A DNA stretch of 64,000 bases. It comes from Laceyella sacchari. Lineage in GTDB: Bacteria; Bacillota; Bacilli; Thermoactinomycetales; Thermoactinomycetaceae. Under the pieces are notes generated by a model. It was not told the DNA's origin and made no database searches. It saw only the letters and a program-made list of their open reading frames with translations. Where the stretch lies: positions 248,001 through 312,000 of the forward strand of contig NZ_SMDD01000003.1 in assembly GCF_004343255.1 (NCBI RefSeq), given 5' to 3'. Shown here piece after piece: positions 51,274 to 60,077 of the stretch. How positions within the stretch are numbered: the first letter of the stretch is position 1; each line of letters opens with the position of its first letter. A program made the position numbers and the translations under genes.

Positions 51274-52614
51274 ATGGATTCAGTATTCTGGAGTCGCGTA
51301 CTTACGGAAACGACATTGGCTTTCCATATCATCTGGGCGACCATCGGGGTGGGGGTACCTGTTTTCATCTCCCTTGCCGAATATTGGGGAATCCGCACCA
51401 AAGATCCCCACTATATCCTGCTTGCCCGAAGATGGACCCGTGGCTTTGTCATCACAGTGGCTGTTGGTGTGGTGACGGGAACATGCATCGGGATCATGCT
51501 TTCCCTGCTGTGGCCCAAATTCATGCAATTAGCTGGAAACATCATCAGCTTGCCACTCTTTATGGAAACGTTCGCCTTTTTCTTTGAAGCGATTTTCTTG
51601 GGTATCTATCTGTACACATGGGATAGGTTTAAAAAACCGATTATCCACTGGCTGACTTCCATTCCCATCATCATCGGCTCAACCATGTCCGCCGTGTTTA
51701 TCACGATGGTAAACGCTTTCATGAACACGCCAGCCGGATTCACCATCGCCGCCGATGGCAAACTGATGGACATCGATCCCATCGCAGCCATGCTAAACCC
51801 GGCCACACCATCAAAAGTGGCCCATGTCGTCTCATCTGCTTATCTGACCAGCGGCTTCTTGTTGGCTGCCATCGCCGCATACCATATCTTGCGCGGCAAT
51901 AAGCACGCCTATTATAAAAAAGCATTGCGGTTAACCATGATCGCCGGTCTCATCTTCTCCTTGCTCACATTTGTGGCCGGAGACATTTCCGGCAAGTTCT
52001 TGGCCAAATACCAACCTGCCAAATTGGCCGCAGCCGAATGGCATTTTGAGACGCAATCAGAAGCGCCCCTCTACTTTGGAGGCGTGCTGGATAAGGAAAC
52101 GAATGAAGTTCACTACGCCATCAAAATTCCGAATGCCTTAAGCATCCTGGCAGGCAATTCAACCAAAACGGAAGTGATCGGTTTAAACGATATTCCAAAG
52201 GAGAACCACCCGCCGCTGTACATCCATTATCTCTTCGACATCATGGTTGCGATCGGCGTATACCTGGCACTGGTCTCTGCCGTCTTCCTGTACTGTTGGT
52301 GGAGAAAAAAAGGGAGCGAATGGAACAAATGGCTGCTAAGCGCGATTATCCTTGGGGGGCCGCTCTCATTTATCGCCATTGAATGCGGCTGGATTTTCGC
52401 CGAGGTCGGTCGCTTGCCATGGATTATCACCGGTATCATGCGTGTGGACAAAGCTGCGACCACCTCAGATAGTGTTGCGCTGATGACTATTTTGTTCTCT
52501 ATCCTGTACCTCATCCTGACCATTGTCGCATTGGTCGTTCTCAATCGCCTCTTCAAAAACCAACCCGCTGAAGCGGAGCTTGAGAACATGCTCGCAGGGG
52601 AACAAAAGGGGTGA
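51274..52614 (+). CDS. cydA: Cytochrome bd ubiquinol/menaquinol oxidase subunit I
   Basis: The haem-carrying subunit of a cytochrome bd quinol oxidase, which reduces oxygen without pumping protons. The 446-residue protein has nine transmembrane segments. The conserved histidine of haem d is in TTLAFHIIWATIG near residue 18, another His ligand in AAIAAYHILRGN near 213, and the GR(Q/L)PW quinol motif appears as GRLPWIITGIMRV near 388. The Q-loop is short, as in Gram-positive bd oxidases and cyanide-insensitive oxidases. ATG after AGGAAGTGATTGG. cydB begins 6 bases later; no cydC/cydD transporter genes follow. Confidence 0.95.
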   Translation: MDSVFWSRVLTETTLAFHIIWATIGVGVPVFISLAEYWGIRTKDPHYILLARRWTRGFVITVAVGVVTGTCIGIMLSLLWPKFMQLAGNIISLPLFMETFAFFFEAIFLGIYLYTWDRFKKPIIHWLTSIPIIIGSTMSAVFITMVNAFMNTPAGFTIAADGKLMDIDPIAAMLNPATPSKVAHVVSSAYLTSGFLLAAIAAYHILRGNKHAYYKKALRLTMIAGLIFSLLTFVAGDISGKFLAKYQPAKLAAAEWHFETQSEAPLYFGGVLDKETNEVHYAIKIPNALSILAGNSTKTEVIGLNDIPKENHPPLYIHYLFDIMVAIGVYLALVSAVFLYCWWRKKGSEWNKWLLSAIILGGPLSFIAIECGWIFAEVGRLPWIITGIMRVDKAATTSDSVALMTILFSILYLILTIVALVVLNRLFKNQPAEAELENMLAGEQKG

Positions 52615-52620
52615 AAGATC

Positions 52621-53634
52621 ATGAAATTAGAAATCATCGGGATTACGGTCCTATGGGTTTTTCTGTACGGGTATCTGATTGTGGCATCGATTGATTTTGG
52701 AGCCGGGTTCTTTTCGTACTACAGCATGTTGACCAAAAAAGACCATATCATCAATAACATCATCAGTCGCTATTTGTCGCCGGTCTGGGAAGTTACCAAC
52801 GTTTTTCTCATCTTTTTTGTCGTCGGTTGCGTCGGCTTCTTTCCAGACACCGCTTATTATTATGGCACGGCATTGTTGATTCCCGGTTCCATCGCGTTGA
52901 TTCTGTTGACGATCCGCGGCTCCTTTTACGCTTTTGCCAATTACGGCGCCCGCCAGAGCCGCGTGTATATGTTCTTGTACGGCATGACCGGTTTGTTCAT
53001 TCCCGCTTCGCTGTCCACCGTCTTAACCATTTCGGAAGGTGGATTTATTGAAAAAGTTGGCACGGAAGTGGTTTTCCACGCAGATCGTCTATTGACCAGC
53101 CCCTATTCTTGGAGCGTGGTGTTCTTGGCTCTGGTGAGCATTTTGTACATCAGCGCCAGCTTTCTCACCTTTTACGCTGATCGGGCCGGAGACACAGCTG
53201 CTCGTGAGCTGTTGCGCAAATACACGTTATTCTGGAGCGGCCCTACCATTCTCGCCAGTCTGCTGGTATTTTGGAGCTTATCCAAACATAATCCGGTTCA
53301 TTTCGAGAACGCTCTCTCCATTGGCTGGATGTTTGGCGCTTCCTTCCTCTGTTTCTGTGTCGCAGTCTATCTGATGTGGAAGCGTCAGAACTTAGGAATT
53401 CAATTTATCTTTGTCATGTTCCAATTCGCTTACGCTTTCTTCGGTTACGGAATGTCACATATGCCTTATCTGTTATATGATTACGTCACCATTTCGAGTG
53501 CGCTGACAAACAGTACCATGGGTTGGGCCTTGGTCGGCGCCTTTATCGCCGGTTTATTCTTGCTCATCCCTTCCATCGCACTGTTGATGTGGCTGTTCTT
53601 GTTTAACGCCAAATATGTGCGCGGTGAAAAATAA
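52621..53634 (+). CDS. cydB: Cytochrome bd oxidase subunit II
   Basis: The 337-residue membrane partner of CydA, with about nine transmembrane segments. Conserved features are YLIVASIDFGAGFFSYYS near residue 20, the SPVWEVTNVFLIFFVVG segment near 55, and WSVVFLALVSILYISASFLTFYADRAG near 150. It lies 6 bases after cydA behind GGGGTGAAAGATC. The bipartite Gly-rich N-terminus resembles YthB-type CydB proteins of Bacillus. Confidence 0.93.
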   Translation: MKLEIIGITVLWVFLYGYLIVASIDFGAGFFSYYSMLTKKDHIINNIISRYLSPVWEVTNVFLIFFVVGCVGFFPDTAYYYGTALLIPGSIALILLTIRGSFYAFANYGARQSRVYMFLYGMTGLFIPASLSTVLTISEGGFIEKVGTEVVFHADRLLTSPYSWSVVFLALVSILYISASFLTFYADRAGDTAARELLRKYTLFWSGPTILASLLVFWSLSKHNPVHFENALSIGWMFGASFLCFCVAVYLMWKRQNLGIQFIFVMFQFAYAFFGYGMSHMPYLLYDYVTISSALTNSTMGWALVGAFIAGLFLLIPSIALLMWLFLFNAKYVRGEK

Positions 53635-53642
53635 TTCCAAAA

Positions 53643-53669
53643 CCCCCCGGTGAGTATCGGGGGGCTTTT
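53643..53669 (+). terminator. Terminator after cydB
   Basis: CCCCCC/GGGGGG stem with a 7- to 9-base loop, followed by CTTTT, right after cydB. Confidence 0.85.
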
Positions 53670-53686
53670 CGCATGCACATCGAAGA

Positions 53687-54394
53687 TTATGGTTGTTGCC
53701 GACATGCTTCCACAAACGCCGAAAACAAGTTGGCAGCGTCAGAATCGATATGCACCATCTCTTCTGGATGCCATTGAACGGCCAACACAAATCGATGCTG
53801 TTCGCTTTCAAACGCTTCCACCACACCATCCCGAGACACCGCACTCACTCGCAAGGGCGCCAGCACTTCCCTGACCGCTTGATGATGGAAGCTGTTAACC
53901 TTAGCCACCGACTTGCAATAAATTTGGTGGAGAAGCGTGCCTTCTTCGATATGAATCGTGTGGGAGGCATGGTATCGCGGAGCTTGTTGAGCGTGTTGCA
54001 ACAAGTCACTCTTTTGTGAGGGAAGATCTTGGAACATCCCTCCGCCCAAAGCAACATTCAGGATTTGGCACCCCCGGCAGATGCCCAAGATCGGTTTATC
54101 TTGAGAAATGAATTGTTCGATGAGCGCGATCTCCATCTCGTCCCGGTCGGGATCGATCCGCCCCAATCCCGGCAAAGGCTCTTCGTCAAACAATGTGGGG
54201 TCGATGTCACCTCCTCCCGACAACAACAGGCCGTCCAGTACCCGGCTCATCTCTTTAATCACTGAGTCCGAAGTAGTATACGGGATTAACAAGGGCACAC
54301 CGCCCGCTTGGATGACTGCATCGCTGTATGCTCTTGACAAAATCTGTTGCTGTTCGTGTTCCCGAGACATCGTGATCCCAATGATCGGGTTCAT
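53687..54394 (-). CDS. Class I glutamine amidotransferase, PuuD/gamma-Glu-GABA hydrolase-like
   Basis: A 235-residue GATase1 protein with GICRGCQILNVALGGGM near residue 107 (Cys nucleophile), HHQAVREVLAPL near 165 and LAVQWHPEEM near 205 (catalytic His and Glu), and a DGLLLSGGGDIDPTLFDE substrate loop near 60. This set is typical of gamma-glutamyl-GABA hydrolase PuuD and its relatives that process gamma-glutamyl amides. ATG after GGGGAGTGTGGAGA. No polyamine-to-GABA genes adjacent, so the exact substrate is inferred. Confidence 0.85.
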   Translation of the reverse strand: MNPIIGITMSREHEQQQILSRAYSDAVIQAGGVPLLIPYTTSDSVIKEMSRVLDGLLLSGGGDIDPTLFDEEPLPGLGRIDPDRDEMEIALIEQFISQDKPILGICRGCQILNVALGGGMFQDLPSQKSDLLQHAQQAPRYHASHTIHIEEGTLLHQIYCKSVAKVNSFHHQAVREVLAPLRVSAVSRDGVVEAFESEQHRFVLAVQWHPEEMVHIDSDAANLFSAFVEACRQQP

Positions 54395-54563
54395 TCTCCA
54401 CACTCCCCAGTCTGGATTTATCATGTTTGCTGATGCGCATTGCACAGAATATTTCCATCTGTATGAATCATTCGCATGCAGTGTATTCACTTCCATTATA
54501 AAAGAGTTCATCCATATGTTAAGTTAGACATTTAACTCCCCTTTATAGAGAGTTTGTGCCATT

Positions 54564-54593
54564 CAAAAAAGCCCCAGGCATCTACCTGAGGCT
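54564..54593 (-). terminator. Terminator after the DUF378 gene
   Basis: AGCCTCAGG/CCTGGGGCT with TTTTTTG tail on the minus strand. Confidence 0.8.
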
Positions 54594-54611
54594 CCATATA
54601 TCGCATGTCAC

Positions 54612-54824
54612 TCAATCGTTTACTGTCGCCCGTTCATCAAAGAAGAAACGAATAGCGTAAATCCCCGCCAAGCCAACTAAGCTGTAAATCACCCGACTGA
54701 ATGCGGAAGATTCCCGAATCGTGTCACCGCCAAATATCGCCGCTACCAAGTCCCACTGAAACAATCCAATCAACAGCCAATTCAACGCTCCGATAATAAC
54801 CAAGGTTAGGGCAAAACTTCTCAT
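54612..54824 (-). CDS. DUF378 family membrane protein (YuzA-like)
   Basis: A 70-residue protein with two hydrophobic segments: LTLVIIGALNWLLIGLFQWDL near residue 5 and SRVIYSLVGLAGIYAIRFFF near 45, typical of DUF378/YuzA. Function unknown. ATG behind AAAGGAGGACAGGGA. Confidence 0.9.
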   Translation of the reverse strand: MRSFALTLVIIGALNWLLIGLFQWDLVAAIFGGDTIRESSAFSRVIYSLVGLAGIYAIRFFFDERATVND

Positions 54825-54904
54825 TCCCTGTCCTCCTTTCCATGGCGAGGTCTACTCATAGTATGGCTTCAAACCATGGAGTTTATAACCATCCCACCAT
54901 GACG

Positions 54905-54945
54905 AAAAAACGCCCCCGCCAGGACGAAATGCCCTGACAGGGGCG
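54905..54945 (-). terminator. Terminator after ispG
   Basis: GCGCCCCTGTCAGG/CCTGGCGGGGGCG with a small loop and TTTTTT tail on the minus strand. Confidence 0.88.
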
Positions 54946-54957
54946 CATGAACGACCG

Positions 54958-56064
54958 TCACACCTTCACTTCCTCTTTGGTGTCGGCCGCTTGCTTGCGG
55001 TAATACTCTTCAGCGAGTTTGTCAATTTCTTTCTTCAGTTCGGCAACCATGTCTTTTTCAGGGATTTTGCGCACAATCTGGCCGTGTCTGAACAATAGCC
55101 CTTCTCCCCGTGCACCGGCGATCCCGATGTCCGCTTCTTTCGCCTCACCGGGCCCGTTGACTGCACATCCGAGCACGGACACTTTGATCGGCGCTTTGAC
55201 AGTCGAAATGTATTCTTCAATCTCATTGGCAATGCTAATGAGGTCAATTTCGATCCGGCCGCACGTGGGGCAAGAGATCAACGTAGCAACATTGGCAGCC
55301 AAACCAAACGATTTCAACAACTCGCGCGCCACTTTCACTTCTTCCACAGGATCGGCGCTCAGGCTGATACGAACGGTGTTACCGATGCCCATTGCCAATA
55401 AAGCACCCAATCCGGCAGAGCTTTTGATCGTGCCGGAGAAAAGCGTGCCTGATTCGGTAATTCCCAGATGCAATGGGTAAGGGAACGTTTCCGCCGCTTT
55501 TCGGTACGCTTCAATCGCCAAACGCACATCCGACGCCTTCATGGAAATAATGATATCTTTAAAATCGAGATCTTCCAGAATGCCTACATGATGCTTGGCA
55601 CTTTCGATCATACCATCCGCGGTGGGATAACCGTATTTATCCAAAATCCGCTTTTCCAATGAGCCGGCGTTAACTCCAATCCGAATCGGAATCCCCCGTT
55701 CTTTGGCCGCTTTCACTACCGCTTCCACTTTTTCGCGGCGCCCAATGTTCCCCGGGTTGATGCGGATTTTATCAATGCCGCCTTCGATCGCTTTCAAGGC
55801 CAGCTTATAGTCAAAATGAATGTCAGCAACAAGCGGAATGTTTATCTCTTTTTTGATATCCGCAATCGCTTCCGCGGCACGCATGTCCGGACAAGCGACA
55901 CGCACAATTTGACATCCTGCTTCTTCCAAACGCTTGATTTCCGCGACAGTGGCTTTTACATCATGTGTCTTGGTCGTGGTCATGCTTTGGATGACCACTT
56001 GGTCGTTCCCACCGATTTGTATGTTTCCGACCTTAACCACTCTTGTTTCCGTACGATGATACAT
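54958..56064 (-). CDS. ispG: 4-Hydroxy-3-methylbut-2-enyl-diphosphate synthase (flavodoxin)
   Basis: The [4Fe-4S] enzyme of the MEP isoprenoid pathway that reduces MEcPP to HMBPP. The 368-residue TIM-barrel protein has a [20 protein letters not shown] substrate region near residue 28, and Fe-S cysteines in [14 protein letters not shown] near 263 and [19 protein letters not shown] near 295, with the conserved glutamate at the C-terminus. ATG after AAAGGAGAGAATCCTTT. Stands alone before its own terminator. Confidence 0.96.
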   Translation of the reverse strand: MYHRTETRVVKVGNIQIGGNDQVVIQSMTTTKTHDVKATVAEIKRLEEAGCQIVRVACPDMRAAEAIADIKKEINIPLVADIHFDYKLALKAIEGGIDKIRINPGNIGRREKVEAVVKAAKERGIPIRIGVNAGSLEKRILDKYGYPTADGMIESAKHHVGILEDLDFKDIIISMKASDVRLAIEAYRKAAETFPYPLHLGITESGTLFSGTIKSSAGLGALLAMGIGNTVRISLSADPVEEVKVARELLKSFGLAANVATLISCPTCGRIEIDLISIANEIEEYISTVKAPIKVSVLGCAVNGPGEAKEADIGIAGARGEGLLFRHGQIVRKIPEKDMVAELKKEIDKLAEEYYRKQAADTKEEVKV

Positions 56065-56160
56065 AAAGGATTCTCTCCTTTTTACGACAACATGGCATCA
56101 TGTTTCATGATTATCAATTAGGACTTGGAAACTTCAATTACAAAGTATACCACACATATA

Positions 56161-56188
56161 TAAAGAAAAGGAGCATCATCTGCTCCTT
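56161..56188 (-). terminator. Terminator after yqzE (end of comG operon)
   Basis: AAGGAGCA/TGCTCCTT stem followed by TTTCTTTAT on the minus strand, after yqzE. Confidence 0.8.
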
Positions 56189-56230
56189 CACATAATCTTT
56201 CATTTTCAACTTCATTTGTGGTGAGCCAAT

Positions 56231-56452
56231 TCATTCAGCTTCTCTGATGGAACGCTTAGTCATGGTGCGACTTCTTAGCCGGGACCGTTGTTTGTCAACG
56301 GCCATCTTCATAGAAAAAGGAATCAATCCAAACCATCTGACCGTCCATGGCACCCTTCTCATCTGTTTTAATTCTTTCCGTTCGTGCTTGGGCGTCTCAA
56401 CGTACCATAGCCAGCGTTCCAATAGATAACAGACCCAATCCTTGAAAGACAT
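56231..56452 (-). CDS. yqzE: YqzE family protein
   Basis: A 73-residue protein of the YqzE family: FKDWVCYLLERWLWYVETPK at the N-terminus, RRVPWTVRWFGLIPFSMKMA near residue 37 (probable amphipathic or membrane segment), and a basic, arginine-rich tail. In Bacillus, yqzE is at the end of the comG operon, matching this position; function unknown. ATG 7 bases after GAGGTG. Confidence 0.87.
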   Translation of the reverse strand: MSFKDWVCYLLERWLWYVETPKHERKELKQMRRVPWTVRWFGLIPFSMKMAVDKQRSRLRSRTMTKRSIREAE

Positions 56453-56494
56453 ATCGCCCCACCTCACCACTAGCATAGCCGATGCCGTCCGCCT

Positions 56495-57016
56495 TTAAAC
56501 ATGCTCCCGCCATGCACGGACGATCTCCTCCGCAATATCGCTGACCGCGCGGCCCGTCGTGTCCACTCGCAAATCGGCGAAGCGATAAAAGTCGCGTCGG
56601 GCTTTGTAAATAGCGTGCACCCGTGCAGACAGATCACCACGGAGCAAGGGGCGCTCCTCTTCAGAACGTCGCAGGCGCTCAATGATTTCATCAGGATCAG
56701 CGTCTAGATGAACAACATAAGCCCATTGGGTCAAGAGCTGGCGATTTTGCTCGCGTAAGATAATCCCTCCACCTGTCGTCAACAGGAGCCTTTGTTCTTC
56801 CAAACAGGTGCGTAGCATCGCCGTTTCTTCCTCTCGAAACCGCTCTTCCCCATAACGGGCAAAAAATTCGGCAACGGAACATCCCCATTTAGCCACCAAT
56901 TCCTGATCCGTGTCTCTCCACGTCATGTCAAGCAGCTCTGAAACCGCCCGTCCAACCGTGGTCTTCCCCGTCCCCATCATCCCGATCAGTGCCAAATGCC
57001 GTTTGTTGTGTTGCAT
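56495..57016 (-). CDS. aroK: Shikimate kinase
   Basis: Phosphorylates shikimate on the way to chorismate and aromatic amino acids. The 173-residue P-loop protein has Walker A GMMGTGKTT (residues 12-20), the shikimate-binding DTDQELVAKWG near 36, RFREEETAML near 58 (Arg in shikimate binding) and TTGGGIILREQNRQLL near 80 (GGG motif). ATG after GGAGGCAACC. It sits between comGG and yqzE within the comG unit. Confidence 0.94.
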   Translation of the reverse strand: MQHNKRHLALIGMMGTGKTTVGRAVSELLDMTWRDTDQELVAKWGCSVAEFFARYGEERFREEETAMLRTCLEEQRLLLTTGGGIILREQNRQLLTQWAYVVHLDADPDEIIERLRRSEEERPLLRGDLSARVHAIYKARRDFYRFADLRVDTTGRAVSDIAEEIVRAWREHV

Positions 57017-57043
57017 GGTTGCCTCCGTTTTTTATTAACCATG

Positions 57044-57421
57044 TTACCCAATCCATTTGATAATCGCCAGCGTCTTTTGATCCAGCAAAACGGCAATGGT
57101 TTGCCGCACTCCCTGTTCGCCGTGACCGGTCGCCACCACCCGTAAGGTGCCGTCTTCTTTTTCTTCGATCTGAACGACCACCATCACGCCACCCACATTG
57201 AGTAGCGTCTCCGGCTGGCGCTTTCCCAATGACCGCTCCTGTTGGACTTTGGCAACCCCTGTTTCGGTCGCGTATTTGACTCTCATCCGCTCTTCGTACA
57301 GCCTTGTTGCCTTATCCGCACGCACAGCCATGGTGGCCACAAGGGCTGCAAAGGTGAACAGCAGAGTGGTCACAGCTGTCACTGCCGGCAACGCCATGCC
57401 ACGTTCATCGGTCTGCCGCAT
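57044..57421 (-). CDS. comGG: Competence pseudopilin ComGG-like
   Basis: A 125-residue protein at the comGG position: RGMALPAVTAVTTLLFTFAALVATMAV is an N-terminal hydrophobic helix after a positively charged leader, as in ComGG, which lacks the canonical Glu at mature position 5. The rest is soluble. Start ATG; the first in-frame TTG is 8 codons upstream. It overlaps comGF by 17 bases. Confidence 0.85.
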   Translation of the reverse strand: MRQTDERGMALPAVTAVTTLLFTFAALVATMAVRADKATRLYEERMRVKYATETGVAKVQQERSLGKRQPETLLNVGGVMVVVQIEEKEDGTLRVVATGHGEQGVRQTIAVLLDQKTLAIIKWIG

Positions 57422-57935
57422 GGTGAACGCCCATCCTTCCCGCAATGAAGATCTTTATATCCAAATCTGCCAGCCAATTCTGCAATCCCATATCCAATCG
57501 AACACCCCGCCGCTCTGGGTGAAATCCCATATAATACACATGCCGAAGCACGACCGTCGCCCCTGAAAACCGGTTCGCACCAGCCTCTTTGACTCGCCTG
57601 ATCACTTGCCGATTGCTTGTCTGGTACCGAACAGCCTTCCCATCGGGATGGATCAGCTCCAGCACTCCGCCTTCCATGGTGACAATATGTATCGCTTGGG
57701 CAATGTCTCGCTCGACCAAGGGCCGGAAAGCCATGTACTCGAGTTGTAATTCCTGTTGCCCGACAAACGTCTTCAGGTTGGTTTCAAACGCATGGGCGAT
57801 GAAGAACAGGGCCGGCAACAACAGCAGCAAAAGCATGAAGGCGATCATAAGTTCCACATAGGTGAAGCCAGCGTCATCACTGCGTTTCGACAAACCGGTG
57901 CGTAACCCAGCGTTTTTTATGGATTTTCCCGCCAC
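57405..57935 (-). CDS. comGF: Competence minor pseudopilin ComGF-like
   Basis: A 176-residue protein with the prepilin signature DDAGFTYVELMIAFMLLLLLLP: cleavage after Gly23, Phe and Glu at mature positions 1 and 5. GTG start behind GGAAAGGATC. Overlaps comGE by 59 bases and comGG by 17. Confidence 0.85.
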   Translation of the reverse strand: MAGKSIKNAGLRTGLSKRSDDAGFTYVELMIAFMLLLLLLPALFFIAHAFETNLKTFVGQQELQLEYMAFRPLVERDIAQAIHIVTMEGGVLELIHPDGKAVRYQTSNRQVIRRVKEAGANRFSGATVVLRHVYYMGFHPERRGVRLDMGLQNWLADLDIKIFIAGRMGVHHAADR

Positions 57936-58254
57936 GATCCTTTCCTTTCACCTCCACCCACACTTCATACAGACGTGGTTCAATCTCAACCGCCCGCCAA
58001 TAAACGTGGTAGGGGCCGCTTCCCTCTGTCCGACCAGGGAGCCTTTCCGCACCCGAACCCGCTAATCCCGTGTCGCTCGCCAGACTTTCCATTCTATCTT
58101 CCAAGATGCGAACCATCTCCATATCCATTTGTTGTTCATGAAGTTGCAGATTCAATTCTCGGCACAAGGGAACAGCAAAAGCAGTCAAAACCCCAAACAC
58201 CAAAAAAGCCATTATCGTCTCAACTAAGGTGAAACCACGTTCCCGCCCATTCAT
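57877..58254 (-). CDS. comGE: Competence minor pseudopilin ComGE-like
   Basis: A 125-residue protein with a type IV prepilin leader, MNGRERGFTLVETIMAFLVF, cleaved after Gly7. Start ATG in an ATGA overlap with the comGD stop, so translation is coupled. Confidence 0.88.
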   Translation of the reverse strand: MNGRERGFTLVETIMAFLVFGVLTAFAVPLCRELNLQLHEQQMDMEMVRILEDRMESLASDTGLAGSGAERLPGRTEGSGPYHVYWRAVEIEPRLYEVWVEVKGKDRGGKIHKKRWVTHRFVETQ

Positions 58255-58688
58255 GGCCCCAACTCCACCTTTGGATGACCCGAAGCCACATGGACCACGA
58301 CTTTGCCAATCGGTTCCCCTTGGCGCTTTAACCAGATCGTCCCCCCACGCACTTGTCCAGTTTCACGAAAAATGATCTGATTCCTCGGATAATTGCTGGT
58401 CACAACATATTTGTCCGGAATGAGCAACATTCTTTGACGTTTAGTACCTTGGCTAACTGTGATTCGTTTACGAGCGTTATCAAGAATTACCGTCACTTCC
58501 CTCTCCCTGCTCTCGGCTTCCGTCTGCGCTAAAGACAGCTCACTGGCCAACGCCCCAAGAAAAAATTGCCGTTCTGTCCGTTCCCCCATGGTTGCGAAAG
58601 CGGGATAAACGATAGAAAACATCCATCCTAACACGATGATAACCATCACCAACTCAATCAGCGTCCATCCCCGTTCCCCGGTCTTCAT
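58251..58688 (-). CDS. comGD: Competence pseudopilin ComGD-like
   Basis: A 145-residue prepilin: MKTGERGWTLIELVMVIIVL, cleaved after Gly7, with Glu5 of the mature form. The chosen ATG gives an ATGA overlap with comGC; a second in-frame ATG three codons upstream is possible. B. subtilis ComGD has about 143 residues. Confidence 0.9.
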   Translation of the reverse strand: MKTGERGWTLIELVMVIIVLGWMFSIVYPAFATMGERTERQFFLGALASELSLAQTEAESREREVTVILDNARKRITVSQGTKRQRMLLIPDKYVVTSNYPRNQIIFRETGQVRGGTIWLKRQGEPIGKVVVHVASGHPKVELGP

Positions 58689-59020
58689 TTGGCGCATACC
58701 ACCCTCTGCTCCGCCGTAATGTTCAAAGAGCGTCGTATCAGATATTCGCCACCAAATGGACATTTTGGAGCAGAACGCAAGTATCCGCGGCGCACCAACT
58801 CCTTCACATCATTTGGATATTCTCCATACTCCAGATAATAATTATCGGCTTGGGCGGCGATCATCTGCCGGTTGGCCCGATCCGCCTGCCGTTTAGCCTT
58901 CTCCCCTGCCACCAGCAAGTTGGGAGACGCAATGGTCAAAATCACGCCGATGATGAACACGACAATCAGCATCTCCATCAAAGTAAAGCCCCTCTCACCA
59001 AAAAAGCTTCTACCTTTCAT
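58685..59020 (-). CDS. comGC: Competence major pseudopilin ComGC
   Basis: The 111-residue major pseudopilin of the transformation pseudopilus. Prepilin site FFGERGFTLMEMLIVVFIIG: cleavage after Gly11, Phe at mature +1, Glu at +5. Cysteines of the mature form are in APKCPFGGEYLI and VVCAK. ATG start. Confidence 0.93.
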   Translation of the reverse strand: MKGRSFFGERGFTLMEMLIVVFIIGVILTIASPNLLVAGEKAKRQADRANRQMIAAQADNYYLEYGEYPNDVKELVRRGYLRSAPKCPFGGEYLIRRSLNITAEQRVVCAK

Positions 59021-59033
59021 CCTTCCACCTCCT

Positions 59034-60077
59034 TTAAATCGCCCGCACCAGGTGTAATAATGGCAAAAACATCGCGATGATGATCACGGCGATAAACAAG
59101 CCGATGATAAAAATGAACAATGGCTCAGCACTGCGGGTGAACCGCTCCAACCGGTTTTTAATGACCATCCCCGTACCATGGGACAAGTGGAGCAGGATTT
59201 GGTCGAGCTTCCCACTTTCCTCACCCAATGCCACCATTTTCACAAGCGACGGTAAAAACAAACCGCGACCGCTTTTGCTAATCGCTTCCGACAATGAGGC
59301 ACCGCCCATCACACTGTCCACGATGGCGTTGAGTACCCGATCGAGCACCGGCCACGGTGTCATCTTGCGCAAAGCCTGAAGTGCATCAAGCAACGGAACC
59401 CCCGCCTTTAAAAGCGAACCCAATTGAATGGCAAAAAAATGAGTCAGCCGATGTTTCAACATGCTTCCCACCAGTGGCAAGCAAAACAAACCTCTAGCCA
59501 GCCACGCTCGAATCGGCCTGGGAGCAATGCGTGCCACCACACAAGCAGTCAATCCGCCCCCGACCCACACCGTTGCCTTCGGCATCCAAGCCCCTGCGGA
59601 AGCATACACGGTAAACAGCCAAGCGGTCAGTCCCGGAAGTGGCACGTCCATCATCTGGTACAGTTCGGTAAATCGGGGCAACACGACCCCCAACAGGAAC
59701 AATAAGGCCAAACTAGCAATCGCCAGCACCAATAGCGGATAGATGAGCGACTTGCCGAGCTCGCGGGTCCAGTAGGCTCTCGTCTCATAGTAAGACTCGC
59801 ATTGTTTAAAACCATGTGCGTAATCCCCGTGTTCCTCGGCCGCCCGGATGAATGAGATGAAAAGAGCAGGGAAAGCCAACTTTTCCAAAGCATTGGACAA
59901 GCTAAATCCCTGATTCAACAGATGGACCAGCCGCTTGTAAAACCGTTTGGAGATCAACCGTTGTTCCTTAAGCACATCCAAGCTGGTCAACAACGGGATC
60001 CCACTGTCCAGCAAATGGGCCATCTGCTGGCTGTATAACATGTACTGTTCAGCACTCCATTTGTTCTTTCTCCACAC
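59034..60077 (-). CDS. comGB: Competence type II-like inner-membrane platform protein ComGB
   Basis: A 347-residue GspF-family protein with three hydrophobic segments (near residues 105-130, 145-170 and 315-340) and two repeated cytoplasmic domains (SKRFYKRLVHLLNQGFSLSN near 48; LLKAGVPLLDALQALRKMTP near 215). It anchors the pseudopilus machinery. It overlaps comGA by 29 bases. Confidence 0.92.
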   Translation of the reverse strand: MWRKNKWSAEQYMLYSQQMAHLLDSGIPLLTSLDVLKEQRLISKRFYKRLVHLLNQGFSLSNALEKLAFPALFISFIRAAEEHGDYAHGFKQCESYYETRAYWTRELGKSLIYPLLVLAIASLALLFLLGVVLPRFTELYQMMDVPLPGLTAWLFTVYASAGAWMPKATVWVGGGLTACVVARIAPRPIRAWLARGLFCLPLVGSMLKHRLTHFFAIQLGSLLKAGVPLLDALQALRKMTPWPVLDRVLNAIVDSVMGGASLSEAISKSGRGLFLPSLVKMVALGEESGKLDQILLHLSHGTGMVIKNRLERFTRSAEPLFIFIIGLFIAVIIIAMFLPLLHLVRAI